DNA of 25,489 nt from JBHIER01 sp046760705 [NCBI: bacterium] (GTDB taxonomy: Bacteria; JBHIER01; G020348925). The stretch spans positions 1 to 25,489 of the forward strand of contig JBHIER010000003.1 of NCBI GenBank assembly GCA_046760705.1, given 5' to 3'. Each line of letters opens with the position of its first letter. The stretch's first letter is position 1. The notes below the pieces were generated by a model. That model was not told where the DNA came from, searched no databases, and was given only the letters and a program-made list of their open reading frames with translations. A program made the translations under genes and the position numbers. Shown here in pieces: positions 1 through 8,243 of this stretch.

Positions 1-2
1 CA

Positions 3-101
3 TTGCGGAACCCGCTGGACGTCCAAAAGGCGCCGAGTGATGTTACGACCTATCTGCTGAAGCCTCTGGGAATCAGAACAGGATTAAAGAACATTATCTA
101 A
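3..101 (+). CDS. C-terminal end of an unidentified plus-strand gene
   Basis: The plus frame beginning at base 3 stays open from the window edge to a TAA at 99-101. It gives about 32 residues ending in LGIRTGLKNII. The composition looks protein-like (PSDVTTYLLKPLG), and the other two plus frames stop earlier. I do not recognise the family, and the 5' end lies outside the window. Support is only the open frame and its composition. Confidence 0.35.
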   Translation: MRNPLDVQKAPSDVTTYLLKPLGIRTGLKNII

Positions 102-120
102 ACTTTCAAAGTCAACCCAT

Positions 121-168
121 CGCTTTCCCAACTGCCCTTTCGCCCGTTCGTGCCCGTTCAAATAGACC
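121..168 (-). repeat. 48-base repeat, copy A (decayed gene fragment)
   Basis: These bases match 13788-13835 at 45 of 48 positions in the same orientation. Read on the minus strand they encode VYLNGHERAKGQLGKR, compared with VYLNGHEWVKGQLEKR in the other copy. A stop codon lies in the same frame about 12 codons upstream, so this is a coding relic rather than a gene. The LNGHEW/K..QL signature is one I recall from a widespread family of unknown function. Confidence 0.65.
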
Positions 169-334
169 CCGTAGCTTGCCCACGCTTAAAAGGGACAATG
201 GGAATAAGGCACGATCGAGAAGTTCCCGGGATTTGTAAAATCTGATTTTCTTATCGAAGTCAGATCGGCCTGCTGAGCCCTTAGCGCAGCAAAGCCGCAA
301 CCGAGAGCGTTTTTGGGTTATGGTTACGATGCCC

Positions 335-435
335 GCCCCGTTAAATAAGAGATGAGCAAGCAGGAGATAGCAGGGCGTTGATTCGTTAGATGCTCTCGGA
401 AGAGGATGTTAGCTGAAGCAATCATTTAACGGGGC
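335..435. repeat. 12-base inverted repeat with 77-base spacer
   Basis: GCCCCGTTAAAT at 335-346 is the exact reverse complement of ATTTAACGGGGC at 424-435. The 77-base spacer holds no recognisable gene. The arms could be ends of a small element or a long-range hairpin. No flanking target-site duplication is evident. Confidence 0.4.
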
Positions 436-498
436 CCGTTTCGTCTTTCGGTGATGGTATTCGTCTTATATTGACGTCACCATGGACCGTAACCGATA

Positions 499-526
499 CC
501 TGCCCGCTTCGCAGCAGGCGGGCGGG
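499..526. repeat. GC-rich hairpin
   Basis: Bases 499-507 pair with 518-526 over 9 bp, with one T-G wobble, around a 10-base loop. No T-tract follows on either strand, so it is not a typical intrinsic terminator. It looks like a palindromic intergenic repeat. Confidence 0.4.
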
Positions 527-643
527 CTTCGTCACCGTCACCCTCACCCCGGGCTTCTCCCGGCAATTGCAATGGCGACACACGAAAAAAGCTTGCCAAA
601 AAAGCAGACTTTTGCGATGTAATAATCCAGAAAGGTCGAAGGG

Positions 644-660
644 CTCAGGTAGCACCTGAG
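644..660. repeat. Perfect 7-bp hairpin
   Basis: CTCAGGT (644-650) and ACCTGAG (654-660) form a perfect stem with a 3-base loop. No T-tract follows on either strand. No function is assigned. Confidence 0.35.
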
Positions 661-841
661 AGGAGACCAAAGCCTACATCGCTCATCGTTGACCAATCCA
701 CCGTGGTAAAGGCCATAGATGAGGCCGAGCCACCTTAAAGAAGAGCAGAACAATGCGAGAAAAAAGTGCTCAAATAATGCGGTTCACAACGCCATGAATT
801 CTCCGCTCTCTTTCTTGAACCCTCCTGACGCGGCGGGGAGC

Positions 842-2653
842 TTAACCCGGAGCGCCGAGCTTCACCTGTAACTCTCGGATCCTTTTCCTGACCGAATCGT
901 AAAGCAGGCTGTCGGGATACTTGGAGAGAATCTGCTCATAGGCCTCGATGGCCTTGGGGATATCCTGCAGCCCGACCTCGTAAACTTCCCCGATGCGGCG
1001 CTGGGCCTCGTCGCACAGATCGCTGGTGGGGTATTTGGCCAGAAGGCTCAGGTAGGTCTCAACGGATGCTTCAAAATTGCTCTGTCTGTTCCGAATGGCC
1101 CCAATTTTGAGAAGGGCATCGTCACCCAGAAAGGAGTAGGGGTAATAGGTCAGTATTCGCTCATAGGCTTCGATCGCCTCATCCGGCTTTTTCTGGCGCT
1201 CCAGGAGGGCCGCCCGGGCAAAGGCTTTGAGCGCATCGTCGCCGGTCATCCGGTTCTCTTCGAGAAAGACCATCAGGGCCAGGGCATCGTTGACGTACAC
1301 CCCCTTCGGATGTGCCTTGGTCAGGGCCTCCAACTCTTTTAGAGCTCCGTCGAAGTCGCCGCGGAAGTATTTGATCTCAGCAATCTTGAAGGCGGCCTCC
1401 TCGGCGATCTGCCGGGCGTGTCCGGCCTGTTTCCGCACCTGTTCGTACTCCTGTTGGGCGCTGCTGAGATCTGCCTTGACCAGGTAGCAGTCACCGATGC
1501 GAAACATGGCCTCAAAATAGTGGCGGCCCTGCTTTCGGACGTTGACCAGATGGCTGAATGTACTCAAGGCCGAGTCCGCCTCACTCAGTCTTTGCAACTG
1601 AATCACACCGATCTCAAAGAGGGCGTTCTCCGTCTCCTTAGAAGTTGGATAACCGGAGGCCAGAGAGCGGAAAGCCGATATCGCCTCCCGGTACCGACCC
1701 AGTCTGGCCAGGGAGCGCCCGATGCCCTGCATCGCCTTGGGCGCCAGTGGAGATTTCGGGTAGAGTGCCAAGAGGTGCCGGTAGGCCTTTAACGCTGTGG
1801 AATAGAACCCTTCGCGGTAGGACCAATCGGCAAAATCGATGAGGGTGCCGCCGTTGGTCCGCTCCATCTCCTCCACCTTGACATACTGCTCGTACGCCCG
1901 TTCCGGCTCTCCCATACGGAGGTAATGGCTGCCCAACAATCTTCTGAACTGCGGATCGCCCGGATGCTCCTTCACCCCATCCTCCAACACCTCGACCACC
2001 TCATCGTCAGTGTTGTCGGTGCGTTTAAAGTGACCGATCATGTTCTCGACATAGGAGTACTGTTTGGGATCCTCATCGAGCAGGCGCATGTACTCCCTGG
2101 TCGCCTCTCCGTACTCCATTTGGGAGGCGTGGAGACGGGCCAGATCTCTGGCAAACAGAGAGGGTTTACCCAGCCTCTTCCTGCCCAGAAGATAGGTGGC
2201 CACGGCCCTGTCGATGGCGCCGTTGTAAAGGTACTGTCTGGCCACGGTCCCATAGGAGGCCTGATCATCAGGTGCCTGCTCGATGATAAGGCGCCAGGTG
2301 GCCTCGGCCTCCTCCTTCTGTCCGGACTTGTACAGAGCGTTCCCCAGTCTTCCCAATAGGGACTGATCCTCGGGCTTCGCCTCCAACAGTTCCTGGAGGA
2401 AGTCGATCAGCTCCGAGTATCTCTTCAGTTGCAAGAGGTCGCGCTCTACGCCGTCCAGGGCTTGAGGGTTATTGGGGTGTGAGCTGAAGAGACGTTGGTG
2501 GATTCTGAGCGCCTCCTCGTACTTGTTCACCCGCTCCAGCCTTCGGGCCCGGTCCAGGGCCCGCCGCACCTCGTCCCTCTGCTGGGGAGACGGACTGGCG
2601 GCGAGGGCCAATCCCAAAAGGAGGAGCACTGAAAGCAGAAACCTTCTTCTCAA
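842..2653 (-). CDS. Secreted tetratricopeptide-repeat (TPR) protein
   Basis: The protein has 603 residues. It opens with a signal peptide: basic MRRR, a leucine-rich core, then ALAAS. The rest is almost wholly TPR or TPR-like helical repeats, for example 'EALRIHQRLFSSHPNNPQAL', 'AISAFRSLASGYPTS', 'AIEAYERILTYYPYS' and 'AIEAYEQILSKYPDS'. Such proteins act as periplasmic or cell-surface scaffolds. The C-terminal half resembles the TPR_6/YbgF-like type, but no YbgF coiled coil or Tol-Pal neighbour is seen. The start is a TTG at 2651-2653, chosen because AGGAGAG lies 5 bases upstream and the signal peptide begins there. The gene follows the DUF4175 gene by 85 bases on the same strand and is probably co-transcribed, which suggests a shared envelope role. 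The partner is unknown. Confidence 0.85.
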   Translation of the reverse strand: MRRRFLLSVLLLLGLALAASPSPQQRDEVRRALDRARRLERVNKYEEALRIHQRLFSSHPNNPQALDGVERDLLQLKRYSELIDFLQELLEAKPEDQSLLGRLGNALYKSGQKEEAEATWRLIIEQAPDDQASYGTVARQYLYNGAIDRAVATYLLGRKRLGKPSLFARDLARLHASQMEYGEATREYMRLLDEDPKQYSYVENMIGHFKRTDNTDDEVVEVLEDGVKEHPGDPQFRRLLGSHYLRMGEPERAYEQYVKVEEMERTNGGTLIDFADWSYREGFYSTALKAYRHLLALYPKSPLAPKAMQGIGRSLARLGRYREAISAFRSLASGYPTSKETENALFEIGVIQLQRLSEADSALSTFSHLVNVRKQGRHYFEAMFRIGDCYLVKADLSSAQQEYEQVRKQAGHARQIAEEAAFKIAEIKYFRGDFDGALKELEALTKAHPKGVYVNDALALMVFLEENRMTGDDALKAFARAALLERQKKPDEAIEAYERILTYYPYSFLGDDALLKIGAIRNRQSNFEASVETYLSLLAKYPTSDLCDEAQRRIGEVYEVGLQDIPKAIEAYEQILSKYPDSLLYDSVRKRIRELQVKLGAPG

Positions 2654-2738
2654 GTAATCTCTCCTGCTTATATATCGAATCTCGAACTCATCTCATCAAG
2701 CCGTTTGAATCTTGAAGGGAAGGAGCCGACGGCTCACA

Positions 2739-5700
2739 TCACAACTCCGAGGATACCTTCTGCTCTTTGAACAGGGCCTCGAAATAGGCCCGAATCAGAT
2801 CCTTGTACTCTTTCGGATAATCCTCCTTCAAGGCCCTCAACAGATCCTGTCGCAGTTGGTTCTGTCGCTCGCCCAGGTCTTCAGGCAGATGAGAGGGGCC
2901 GGTGCGAAGGTACTCTCTGCCGGGTTTGGCTCGGCGACGCCGGGTGTAATCGCGCTGACGCAGTGACCGCTGATAGTCCAGGAGCCGGGAGAGGATCCTG
3001 TTCTGGCGAGCGATGGTCTCCTGGCTCAGATGCTCTCCTTCCAAGTCCTCGGAGACCTTTTTCATATCTTCGATCACCCGATCGAACCGGCCCAGAATTT
3101 CGGGCCGGTTGCCCATCTCCCGCTGCAGCTCTTCGATGCCTTTCCGCAGCATCTCCTGTTCTGCGGCCAGGCGCTGCAGGGCCGCCCTCTGTTCCAGGGA
3201 CCACTGTCCCATCTGCTCCAGACCCATCGTCTGCTGGTTGAGACCCATCTGCTCCTGGGCCAGTTGCTCAAGCCGCTGGAGGAACTGCTGCATGCCCCCG
3301 GAGCACTGGCCGGAGGAACACATGCTCTGCATGGCCTGGCGCATCTGCATCACCGTCTCGTTGAGGTCGCCCATGGCCTCCAGCTGGCGTTTAGAGGCCG
3401 AGCTGCCGTCTCTCCGTTCCAGGCTGTTGATGGCCTCCTCCATATTGGCCATAGCTCTGCCCATGGCCCGGGAGATGTCCGGAGTGATAAAAAGACTCCG
3501 CTTGGCCGCCTCAAAGAGGGAGTTGGCTACCTTGACCGCGCCGTTGAAGGCGTCCAACTGTTTCTCCGCCATGGCATCGCACTGGGGACTGTTTCTCCTC
3601 AACCCTTTCGTCTGAAGAGAGAGGTCCTCCTGCTGATGGGAGAGGTTGAGGAGCTGGTGAGTGGCCTTGCGCATGGCCTCCAGCACCTCTCGGAACATAT
3701 TTTGCATCATCATGGCCTGGGCCATCTTGAGCCCCTGACTCATCCGCCTCAGTGAGTCGGAGATCCTCTTCTGGGCTCCTTGAGCCTGCATCTTCTGTCC
3801 CTGGGAGAGCATCTGGCTCGCCTCGGACATCATCTCCGAAAGCCGGCTCTGCTCGAGGGCTCGGGCCAGAGAGTCGAGCGTCTCCGAGGGCATCAGCGGC
3901 ATCTCCTCCGTCAGTTCCGAGAGCTCCTTCAGCTCCTCTTTCAGCCGGTCCATATCCCGGCGCATGTTCTCCTGTTGAGCGGCCAGATCGCTCATCTCCT
4001 GCTGCTCGTCGGCGCTCTCGGTGGCCCGATTGAGCTCCTCCTGCCGCCGGAGGAGCTCATCCATCTTCTTGACCAGTCCATCCATCTTCTGTTCCATCTG
4101 GATGCGCTTGAGCAGTTCGATGGTCCGCTCCAGCCGCTTCTGAAAATCCTCTTGGCTGAAGGAGAAGTCCTTCATGGCCCGCTGCAACTGCTGCCGGTCG
4201 ATCTGCTGCAGGGCCTGCTGCAGTCTCTCTAAGGCCGCCATCAGCTCCGGGGTGGCGATCTCCTGCATGAGTCGCTGAATCTCCTCCAACTTCTCCAAAG
4301 TCTCGGCGGTGACCAGATCATTTCTCTCCAGCTTTTCTATGGTCTTTTCCATCTCCTCCGAGAGCTTTTTCAGTTCTTCGGCCATCTCCCGCTGTCTCTT
4401 CAGAGCGCCCTCCGTCTCCTTCTGCTTCTCCCAATCGAGCTCGGTCTCTCGCTGCAGCTCTCGCACCACCTGGTCCAGCTTCTCCTTGAGCTCTCGGCTC
4501 TCCCTCAGCATCTGCTTCAGATCGACCATCTGTTCTTCCTGGCTCTGTTCCACTTCGGCGTAGATCTCATAGATGGAAGGGAAGCGGACCATGAAGGTGC
4601 GGCTCTTCGAGCGTTTGGGGCCGGAGACGGTGTCGTTGTCGTAGACCTCGACATGGTAGAAGACCACATCTTCCGGGAGCAGGTCCAGATTGGACAGGTC
4701 CCACACATACTCGGCGGTCATCTCGGCCCCGGCGACTTTGGGCAATGGGATGGTCTGCTCTTCGAGGTTCCCTTCCTCCCCCACCCGGCAGACCAACTTG
4801 AGGCGGGAGAACCCGAAATCGTCTGTGGCATTGATGGCCAGAGGGAGCAACATATCCTCCGTCAGTTCGGTGTCCGTCCCGGGTTGGATGATGCGCACCA
4901 GAGGATATTCATCGGAGTTGGTGATGATGCGATATTCGATGGGATCCTTATTCTTCAGACCGGACTTGTCCGTCAGCTCGATGTGGTATTTTCCGTCCTG
5001 CCGGACCACGAAGGTAGCCCGGGCCTCCCTTCCCCTCACCTTGCCATCGACGGTCGCCCCCGCCCCCATCACCACCCGGGCAGAGTCGAGGGTCTTGTTG
5101 GCCAAAATCTCTATTTGGACGGAGGTTCCGACGATGGCCCTGACGTCACCGATGTTGTCCTCCTCATCTCTGGCACTCAGGCGGGTGTATGGCGGAAAGG
5201 TGTAACGGAGCTTCAACCGCCTCACCATGGGCCTGTCGATAACGGCGATAGTGTGCACGGCACTCTCGGCATCACCCGCTTCGACAGAGTAGCTCAGGGA
5301 GCGCTTTATCCTTTGCAGGACGTAAGTGTATTTCCGATCCGACTCCTTCTCACAGGGATAGGTCTTCCAATTCTCGTCACCCACCTCAACGGTGTGGAGA
5401 ACCACTTCCTCGGGAATCTCGCCCATGACCTGGACAGAGATGACCACATCCTCCTCCGAAACGGTCTGGGTATCGCCAGGAGAGACGGCGATAAAGGTCC
5501 GCTGCGGCTTAGGGAAATCGGTGAGGGGATGGGCCACCCTGGTCAGCGAAGAGTGAAAGGTCGCTGGGAAAACCAGCAGTAGGAGTAGTCCCACAGTGAG
5601 GAGACCGAGAACGTATCGGCCTGCCTTCCAGCATCTTCTGACGTCAACAACCTCTTTGAAATTCAAAGGCTGGGAGAGGTTTTCCGATTCCAGTGCAGCC

Positions 5701-6107
5701 ACCTCGATCATCTCCAGCGAGTACCCCTCCGGGTTGGACTCGTGCTTGCCCCACAACTGGAGCGTTCCAATCAGTCTGTCCTGAAGTTGGGGGAACCGCT
5801 CCTCTAAGCGCAGGGCCAGTTGCTGGATGGACGGTGTTCTGAGTAGGGGGCGGATGGTGTACCAAAGAAACGCCCCCCCAATGAGGACCCCACCGATAGT
5901 GAGGAGAATCAAACGACCTGGGCTGGGCAGCCAAAAGAGAGCTTCGACCAGAAGAGTCAGCAGAAACCATCCCAAACCCGCTGCGGCCACACACGCCAGC
6001 CCGAAGACCACCTCGACCCAGCGATGATACGATCGCAGGGCCCGCATCCGGGAGACGATCCGAAAATAGACCCGGCCGGCACGATCTCTTCCCAAAAATT
6101 CTGACAT
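2739..6107 (-). CDS. DUF4175-type membrane protein with long coiled coil
   Basis: The protein has 1122 residues from the ATG at 6105-6107. That start is preceded at good spacing by GGAGGTG (complement of 6113-6119); an in-frame extension to 6191 lacks a well-placed ribosome binding site. Two adjacent membrane helices sit near residues 31-58 and 64-84, and a third near 163-187. A region with Ig-like beta character follows to about residue 500 ('RLKLRYTFPPYTRLSAR'). The C-terminal half is Met/Gln/Glu/Leu-rich coiled coil. This order matches the DUF4175 family, large cell-envelope proteins of unknown function. Relatives in other phyla often sit near MoxR and DUF58 genes; none is seen here. The downstream partner is the TPR gene. 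The long coiled coil is the least conserved-looking part. Confidence 0.8.
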   Translation of the reverse strand: MSEFLGRDRAGRVYFRIVSRMRALRSYHRWVEVVFGLACVAAAGLGWFLLTLLVEALFWLPSPGRLILLTIGGVLIGGAFLWYTIRPLLRTPSIQQLALRLEERFPQLQDRLIGTLQLWGKHESNPEGYSLEMIEVAALESENLSQPLNFKEVVDVRRCWKAGRYVLGLLTVGLLLLLVFPATFHSSLTRVAHPLTDFPKPQRTFIAVSPGDTQTVSEEDVVISVQVMGEIPEEVVLHTVEVGDENWKTYPCEKESDRKYTYVLQRIKRSLSYSVEAGDAESAVHTIAVIDRPMVRRLKLRYTFPPYTRLSARDEEDNIGDVRAIVGTSVQIEILANKTLDSARVVMGAGATVDGKVRGREARATFVVRQDGKYHIELTDKSGLKNKDPIEYRIITNSDEYPLVRIIQPGTDTELTEDMLLPLAINATDDFGFSRLKLVCRVGEEGNLEEQTIPLPKVAGAEMTAEYVWDLSNLDLLPEDVVFYHVEVYDNDTVSGPKRSKSRTFMVRFPSIYEIYAEVEQSQEEQMVDLKQMLRESRELKEKLDQVVRELQRETELDWEKQKETEGALKRQREMAEELKKLSEEMEKTIEKLERNDLVTAETLEKLEEIQRLMQEIATPELMAALERLQQALQQIDRQQLQRAMKDFSFSQEDFQKRLERTIELLKRIQMEQKMDGLVKKMDELLRRQEELNRATESADEQQEMSDLAAQQENMRRDMDRLKEELKELSELTEEMPLMPSETLDSLARALEQSRLSEMMSEASQMLSQGQKMQAQGAQKRISDSLRRMSQGLKMAQAMMMQNMFREVLEAMRKATHQLLNLSHQQEDLSLQTKGLRRNSPQCDAMAEKQLDAFNGAVKVANSLFEAAKRSLFITPDISRAMGRAMANMEEAINSLERRDGSSASKRQLEAMGDLNETVMQMRQAMQSMCSSGQCSGGMQQFLQRLEQLAQEQMGLNQQTMGLEQMGQWSLEQRAALQRLAAEQEMLRKGIEELQREMGNRPEILGRFDRVIEDMKKVSEDLEGEHLSQETIARQNRILSRLLDYQRSLRQRDYTRRRRAKPGREYLRTGPSHLPEDLGERQNQLRQDLLRALKEDYPKEYKDLIRAYFEALFKEQKVSSEL

Positions 6108-6557
6108 GCTGACACCTCCGTTCGACTCGTGTGTACAGTTTACCCCGACAATATAGTTCTTAAACACCGGAGCCGTCGGGGAAGTTCCCATCCAGAGGCT
6201 TCGTGAGGCAACCTCCTATGCAAAGTACATATTATTATAATATAAATTGAAAACTGCAAAATTAAAACAAAAAAAGGTCTTTGTCATCTGTCGTGAAAGT
6301 TTTATGAGTTTTTCAATAAATAAATCCCCGCTCTTAGCCACCGTTTCCACCCCATGTTCACCAACCTGTGTTGTTTCGCGCCGTTCCTCTCCCTGAGCCC
6401 AAAATCCCAGCCTGAATTCAATTCGACACATTGGTGCCGGGTACAGAACCGGCAGCATTCACCGCACAGAGTGTTTGGTAAAAATTTTTCTGTACCCCAT
6501 TAGCAACAGAAAAAAGTTCAACAATTTCTTTATCTCCGCTCTCTTTTGATCGTTTGC
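6108..6557. other. AT-rich intergenic region
   Basis: No credible gene is visible. The part around 6220-6330 is strongly AT-rich. It contains a minus-strand TATAAT (6234-6239) and an AGGAGGT sequence (complement 6211-6217) that is not followed by a well-placed start codon. The left part contains the DUF4175 gene's ribosome binding site. The right part (about 6430-6557) holds the 3' region of the cdaA operon, with a short GCCGG/CCGGC hairpin but no clear terminator. Confidence 0.5.
6234..6239 (-). promoter_or_regulatory. Candidate -10 box for the DUF4175-TPR operon
   Basis: A perfect TATAAT lies on the minus strand in AT-rich DNA about 130 bases before the DUF4175 start. No good -35 box sits 16-18 bases upstream (nearest TTTTGC), so the call is weak. 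Confidence 0.3.
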
Positions 6558-6716
6558 TTACGAAAGGTAATGCTCAACGAGATCCTCAGGATCAAGTTCT
6601 TCATTCAGGCTTTTCTGCACAACCTCAACTACCAACTCCTCAGGTAGACTTCCAACTTCACCTGCTTTCTTCTTCAGTTTCTCTCCAAGCTTTTTAGTCA
6701 AAATAATGGATACCAT
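6558..6716 (-). CDS. Small antitoxin-like protein, possibly truncated
   Basis: The ORF has 52 residues, starting at the ATG 6714-6716 with AAGGAAGG about 6 bases upstream. The sequence reads as one beta strand ('MVSIILTKKL') followed by charged helices ('LGEKLKKKAGEVGSLPEELV') and ends 'LDPEDLVEHYLS'. This layout resembles ribbon-helix-helix-like antitoxins or the N-terminal segment preceding PaREP1/HEPN-type domains in some prokaryotes. If the latter, the HEPN part is missing, since no continuation is seen in the other frames. It lies 86 bases after cdaA and may be the last gene of that operon. A longer in-frame TTG start at 6806 overlaps the cdaA stop but has no ribosome binding site. Family membership is a guess. 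Confidence 0.5.
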   Translation of the reverse strand: MVSIILTKKLGEKLKKKAGEVGSLPEELVVEVVQKSLNEELDPEDLVEHYLS

Positions 6717-6802
6717 TTCGTGCCTTCCTTGAGTTGGATTAACCCGTACCTTGGCTGTGGCAGAAAGACCGAGGGGCGTATGTTGGCCGGAAAGGTTGAA
6801 GT

Positions 6803-7591
6803 TCAATCTTGGCTTTCCGCTGTTGGCGCCGCGGTGAACAGTCTTGCCAGCTCGTCGCGCAGGGAGCTGGCGTCCAGGTGAGTGGTGATCCGTCCCTCTA
6901 TCGCGGTGGAGACGGCCCCTGTCTCCTCAGAGACGACGACGACGACTGCGTCCGATTCCTCGGACAGACCCAGAGCCGCCCGGTGGCGCATCCCTACCGA
7001 AGCATCCAAGCTCGGAGCCTGGCTCAAAGGAAGAACGCAGCCGGCAGCCTCGATCATCCCCTCCTGGATGACGACCGCCCCATCTTGAGTCGGTGACGGT
7101 GGGGTGAAGAGGGTCACAAGTAGGGGGGTGGAGACCTCGGCGTGAATCTTGGTGCCTGTCTCGAGGATGCCCCGGAGCCCAGTATCCCTGGCCAGCACAA
7201 TCAGCGCCCCGCAGCCCCGTCTTGAAAGTTCAAAGGCCGCTTTGATGACCTCCTCCAGTTCCCGGAAGCTCTTGACCTTGACGAAGATTTTTCCGAACCG
7301 ACTTTGGCCCATATGGGTCAACATCCTCCTCAGCTCCGGCTGAAAAAGAATGACCAGGGCAATCAACCATACGGGCCGACCGATGCTGGAGATGATCCAG
7401 TTGAGGGCCTTGAGCTGCAACAGTTGGGCGACCACGGAGGCCATCAAGATGATCCCAAGCCCCATCAGCATCGGGGCACCCCGCGTCCCCCTCAGCATCA
7501 TCAATAATTTGTAGGCGACGAGCCCGACGACGGCAATGTCAATAAAATCAACAATCCCGAAAGAGATAAAGCCGATCTTAAACAGCTCCAT
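6803..7591 (-). CDS. cdaA: Diadenylate cyclase (CdaA/DacA type)
   Basis: The enzyme joins two ATP into cyclic di-AMP, a second messenger for potassium, osmolyte and cell-wall homeostasis. The 262-residue length is normal for CdaA. The N-terminal ~90 residues are hydrophobic membrane segments, including 'IAVVGLVAYKLLMML' and 'WLIALVILFQPELRRML'. The cytoplasmic DisA_N domain follows, with the DGA motif at residues 170-172 ('TQDGAVVIQ') and the RHR motif at 202-204 ('MRHRAALGLSEE'), both needed for ATP binding and catalysis. The ATG at 7589-7591 has AAGGAG at proper spacing; a GTG two codons earlier overlaps that site. It follows plsY by 22 bases. The usual partners cdaR and glmM are not adjacent. 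Confidence 0.95.
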   Translation of the reverse strand: MELFKIGFISFGIVDFIDIAVVGLVAYKLLMMLRGTRGAPMLMGLGIILMASVVAQLLQLKALNWIISSIGRPVWLIALVILFQPELRRMLTHMGQSRFGKIFVKVKSFRELEEVIKAAFELSRRGCGALIVLARDTGLRGILETGTKIHAEVSTPLLVTLFTPPSPTQDGAVVIQEGMIEAAGCVLPLSQAPSLDASVGMRHRAALGLSEESDAVVVVVSEETGAVSTAIEGRITTHLDASSLRDELARLFTAAPTAESQD

Positions 7592-7613
7592 ATCCACTCC
7601 TTAACAGAGAGTT

Positions 7614-8240
7614 TCACCTTTTCTGGCCGTCATCCCGAATCTTCCAGTACTTCTTGGGTTCGGTCCCCTCAAACAGCCTCCTCACCTTGGAGGTGTGCCT
7701 CAACAGGACGATCACCGACAGCACGACGGTAAAGGTGATCTCAGTCTCAGTGAAACTGAGGACATAGGCAGCCACAGGGGTTAAGACCGTGGCAGTGAGT
7801 GTACCGACGACCAGTATCTTTGAGAGGAGATAGGGGACAGTCCATAGACCCAGCCATAGGAGCAGGAGCAGGGGACTGTATACGATCAGGGCCCCTGCGG
7901 CCGTGGCCAGTCCGCGCCCGCCCTTCAGCCCCATGTAGGCCGAGTAGTTGTGTCCCAAAACTGCCGCGGCCCCGGTCAGGATAGGTCCGGCGGGCCAGGA
8001 GCTCAGCAGTGTTCTGGCCAGAACGATGGCCACCGCACCCTTGGCCATATCGGCCACCAGCACTAAAAGGGTGAGGGGCTTGCTCTCGGTGGCCCGGTGG
8101 ACGTTCATCGTGCCGATGTTGCCGGAGCCCAACTGAGTCACATCCTTGTGGGCCCATTTTTTAACCACAAGGTAGGCCGTGGGAAAAGAGCCTACCAGAT
8201 AACAGAGGAGAATCACACCAATGTAAATAAAAACGCTCAT
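7614..8240 (-). CDS. plsY: Glycerol-3-phosphate acyltransferase PlsY
   Basis: PlsY transfers the acyl group from acyl-phosphate to glycerol-3-phosphate, making lysophosphatidic acid at the inner membrane. The 208 residues contain several hydrophobic helices. The family's three loop motifs are visible: GSFPTAYL at residues 17-24, GSGNIGTMNV at 38-47 (many members have GATNV here), and GHNYSAYMGLKGGRG at about 96-110. It begins 3 bases after the uvrA stop and is followed closely by cdaA, so the three are evidently one transcription unit. Confidence 0.95.
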   Translation of the reverse strand: MSVFIYIGVILLCYLVGSFPTAYLVVKKWAHKDVTQLGSGNIGTMNVHRATESKPLTLLVLVADMAKGAVAIVLARTLLSSWPAGPILTGAAAVLGHNYSAYMGLKGGRGLATAAGALIVYSPLLLLLWLGLWTVPYLLSKILVVGTLTATVLTPVAAYVLSFTETEITFTVVLSVIVLLRHTSKVRRLFEGTEPKKYWKIRDDGQKR

Positions 8241-8243
8241 GGC

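Larger units (their letters stand above)
102..841. other. Gene-poor intergenic stretch with a repeat copy and hairpins
   Basis: I find no convincing intact gene in these 740 bases. The short ORFs on both strands have no recognisable motifs and no supporting ribosome binding sites. The stretch contains a 48-base copy of a decayed gene fragment (121-168), a 12-base inverted repeat (335-346 with 424-435), a GC-rich hairpin (499-526) and a perfect 7-bp hairpin (644-660). It lies downstream of the minus-strand TPR gene. No clear rho-independent terminator for that gene is visible here. Confidence 0.6.

Noticed and set aside
340-430. Integron attC-like sites (GTTAAAT at 340, GTTAGAT at 385, ATTTAAC at 424)
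   Set aside because: attC needs RYYYAAC on the left and GTTRRRY on the right with a foldable middle. Here the order is reversed for the pair at 340 and 424, and GTTAGAT has no RYYYAAC partner upstream.
4653-5582. Long plus-strand open frame of 309 codons
   Set aside because: It lies entirely opposite the DUF4175 gene, has no recognisable motif and is a shadow of the real gene.
842-6107. Aerotolerance (Bat) operon
   Set aside because: No MoxR, DUF58 or von Willebrand A genes are present; DUF4175 plus TPR alone is not enough.
6108-6191. N-terminal 28-residue extension of the DUF4175 protein
   Set aside because: The downstream ATG at 6107 has a strong, well-spaced GGAGGTG; the upstream ATG does not.
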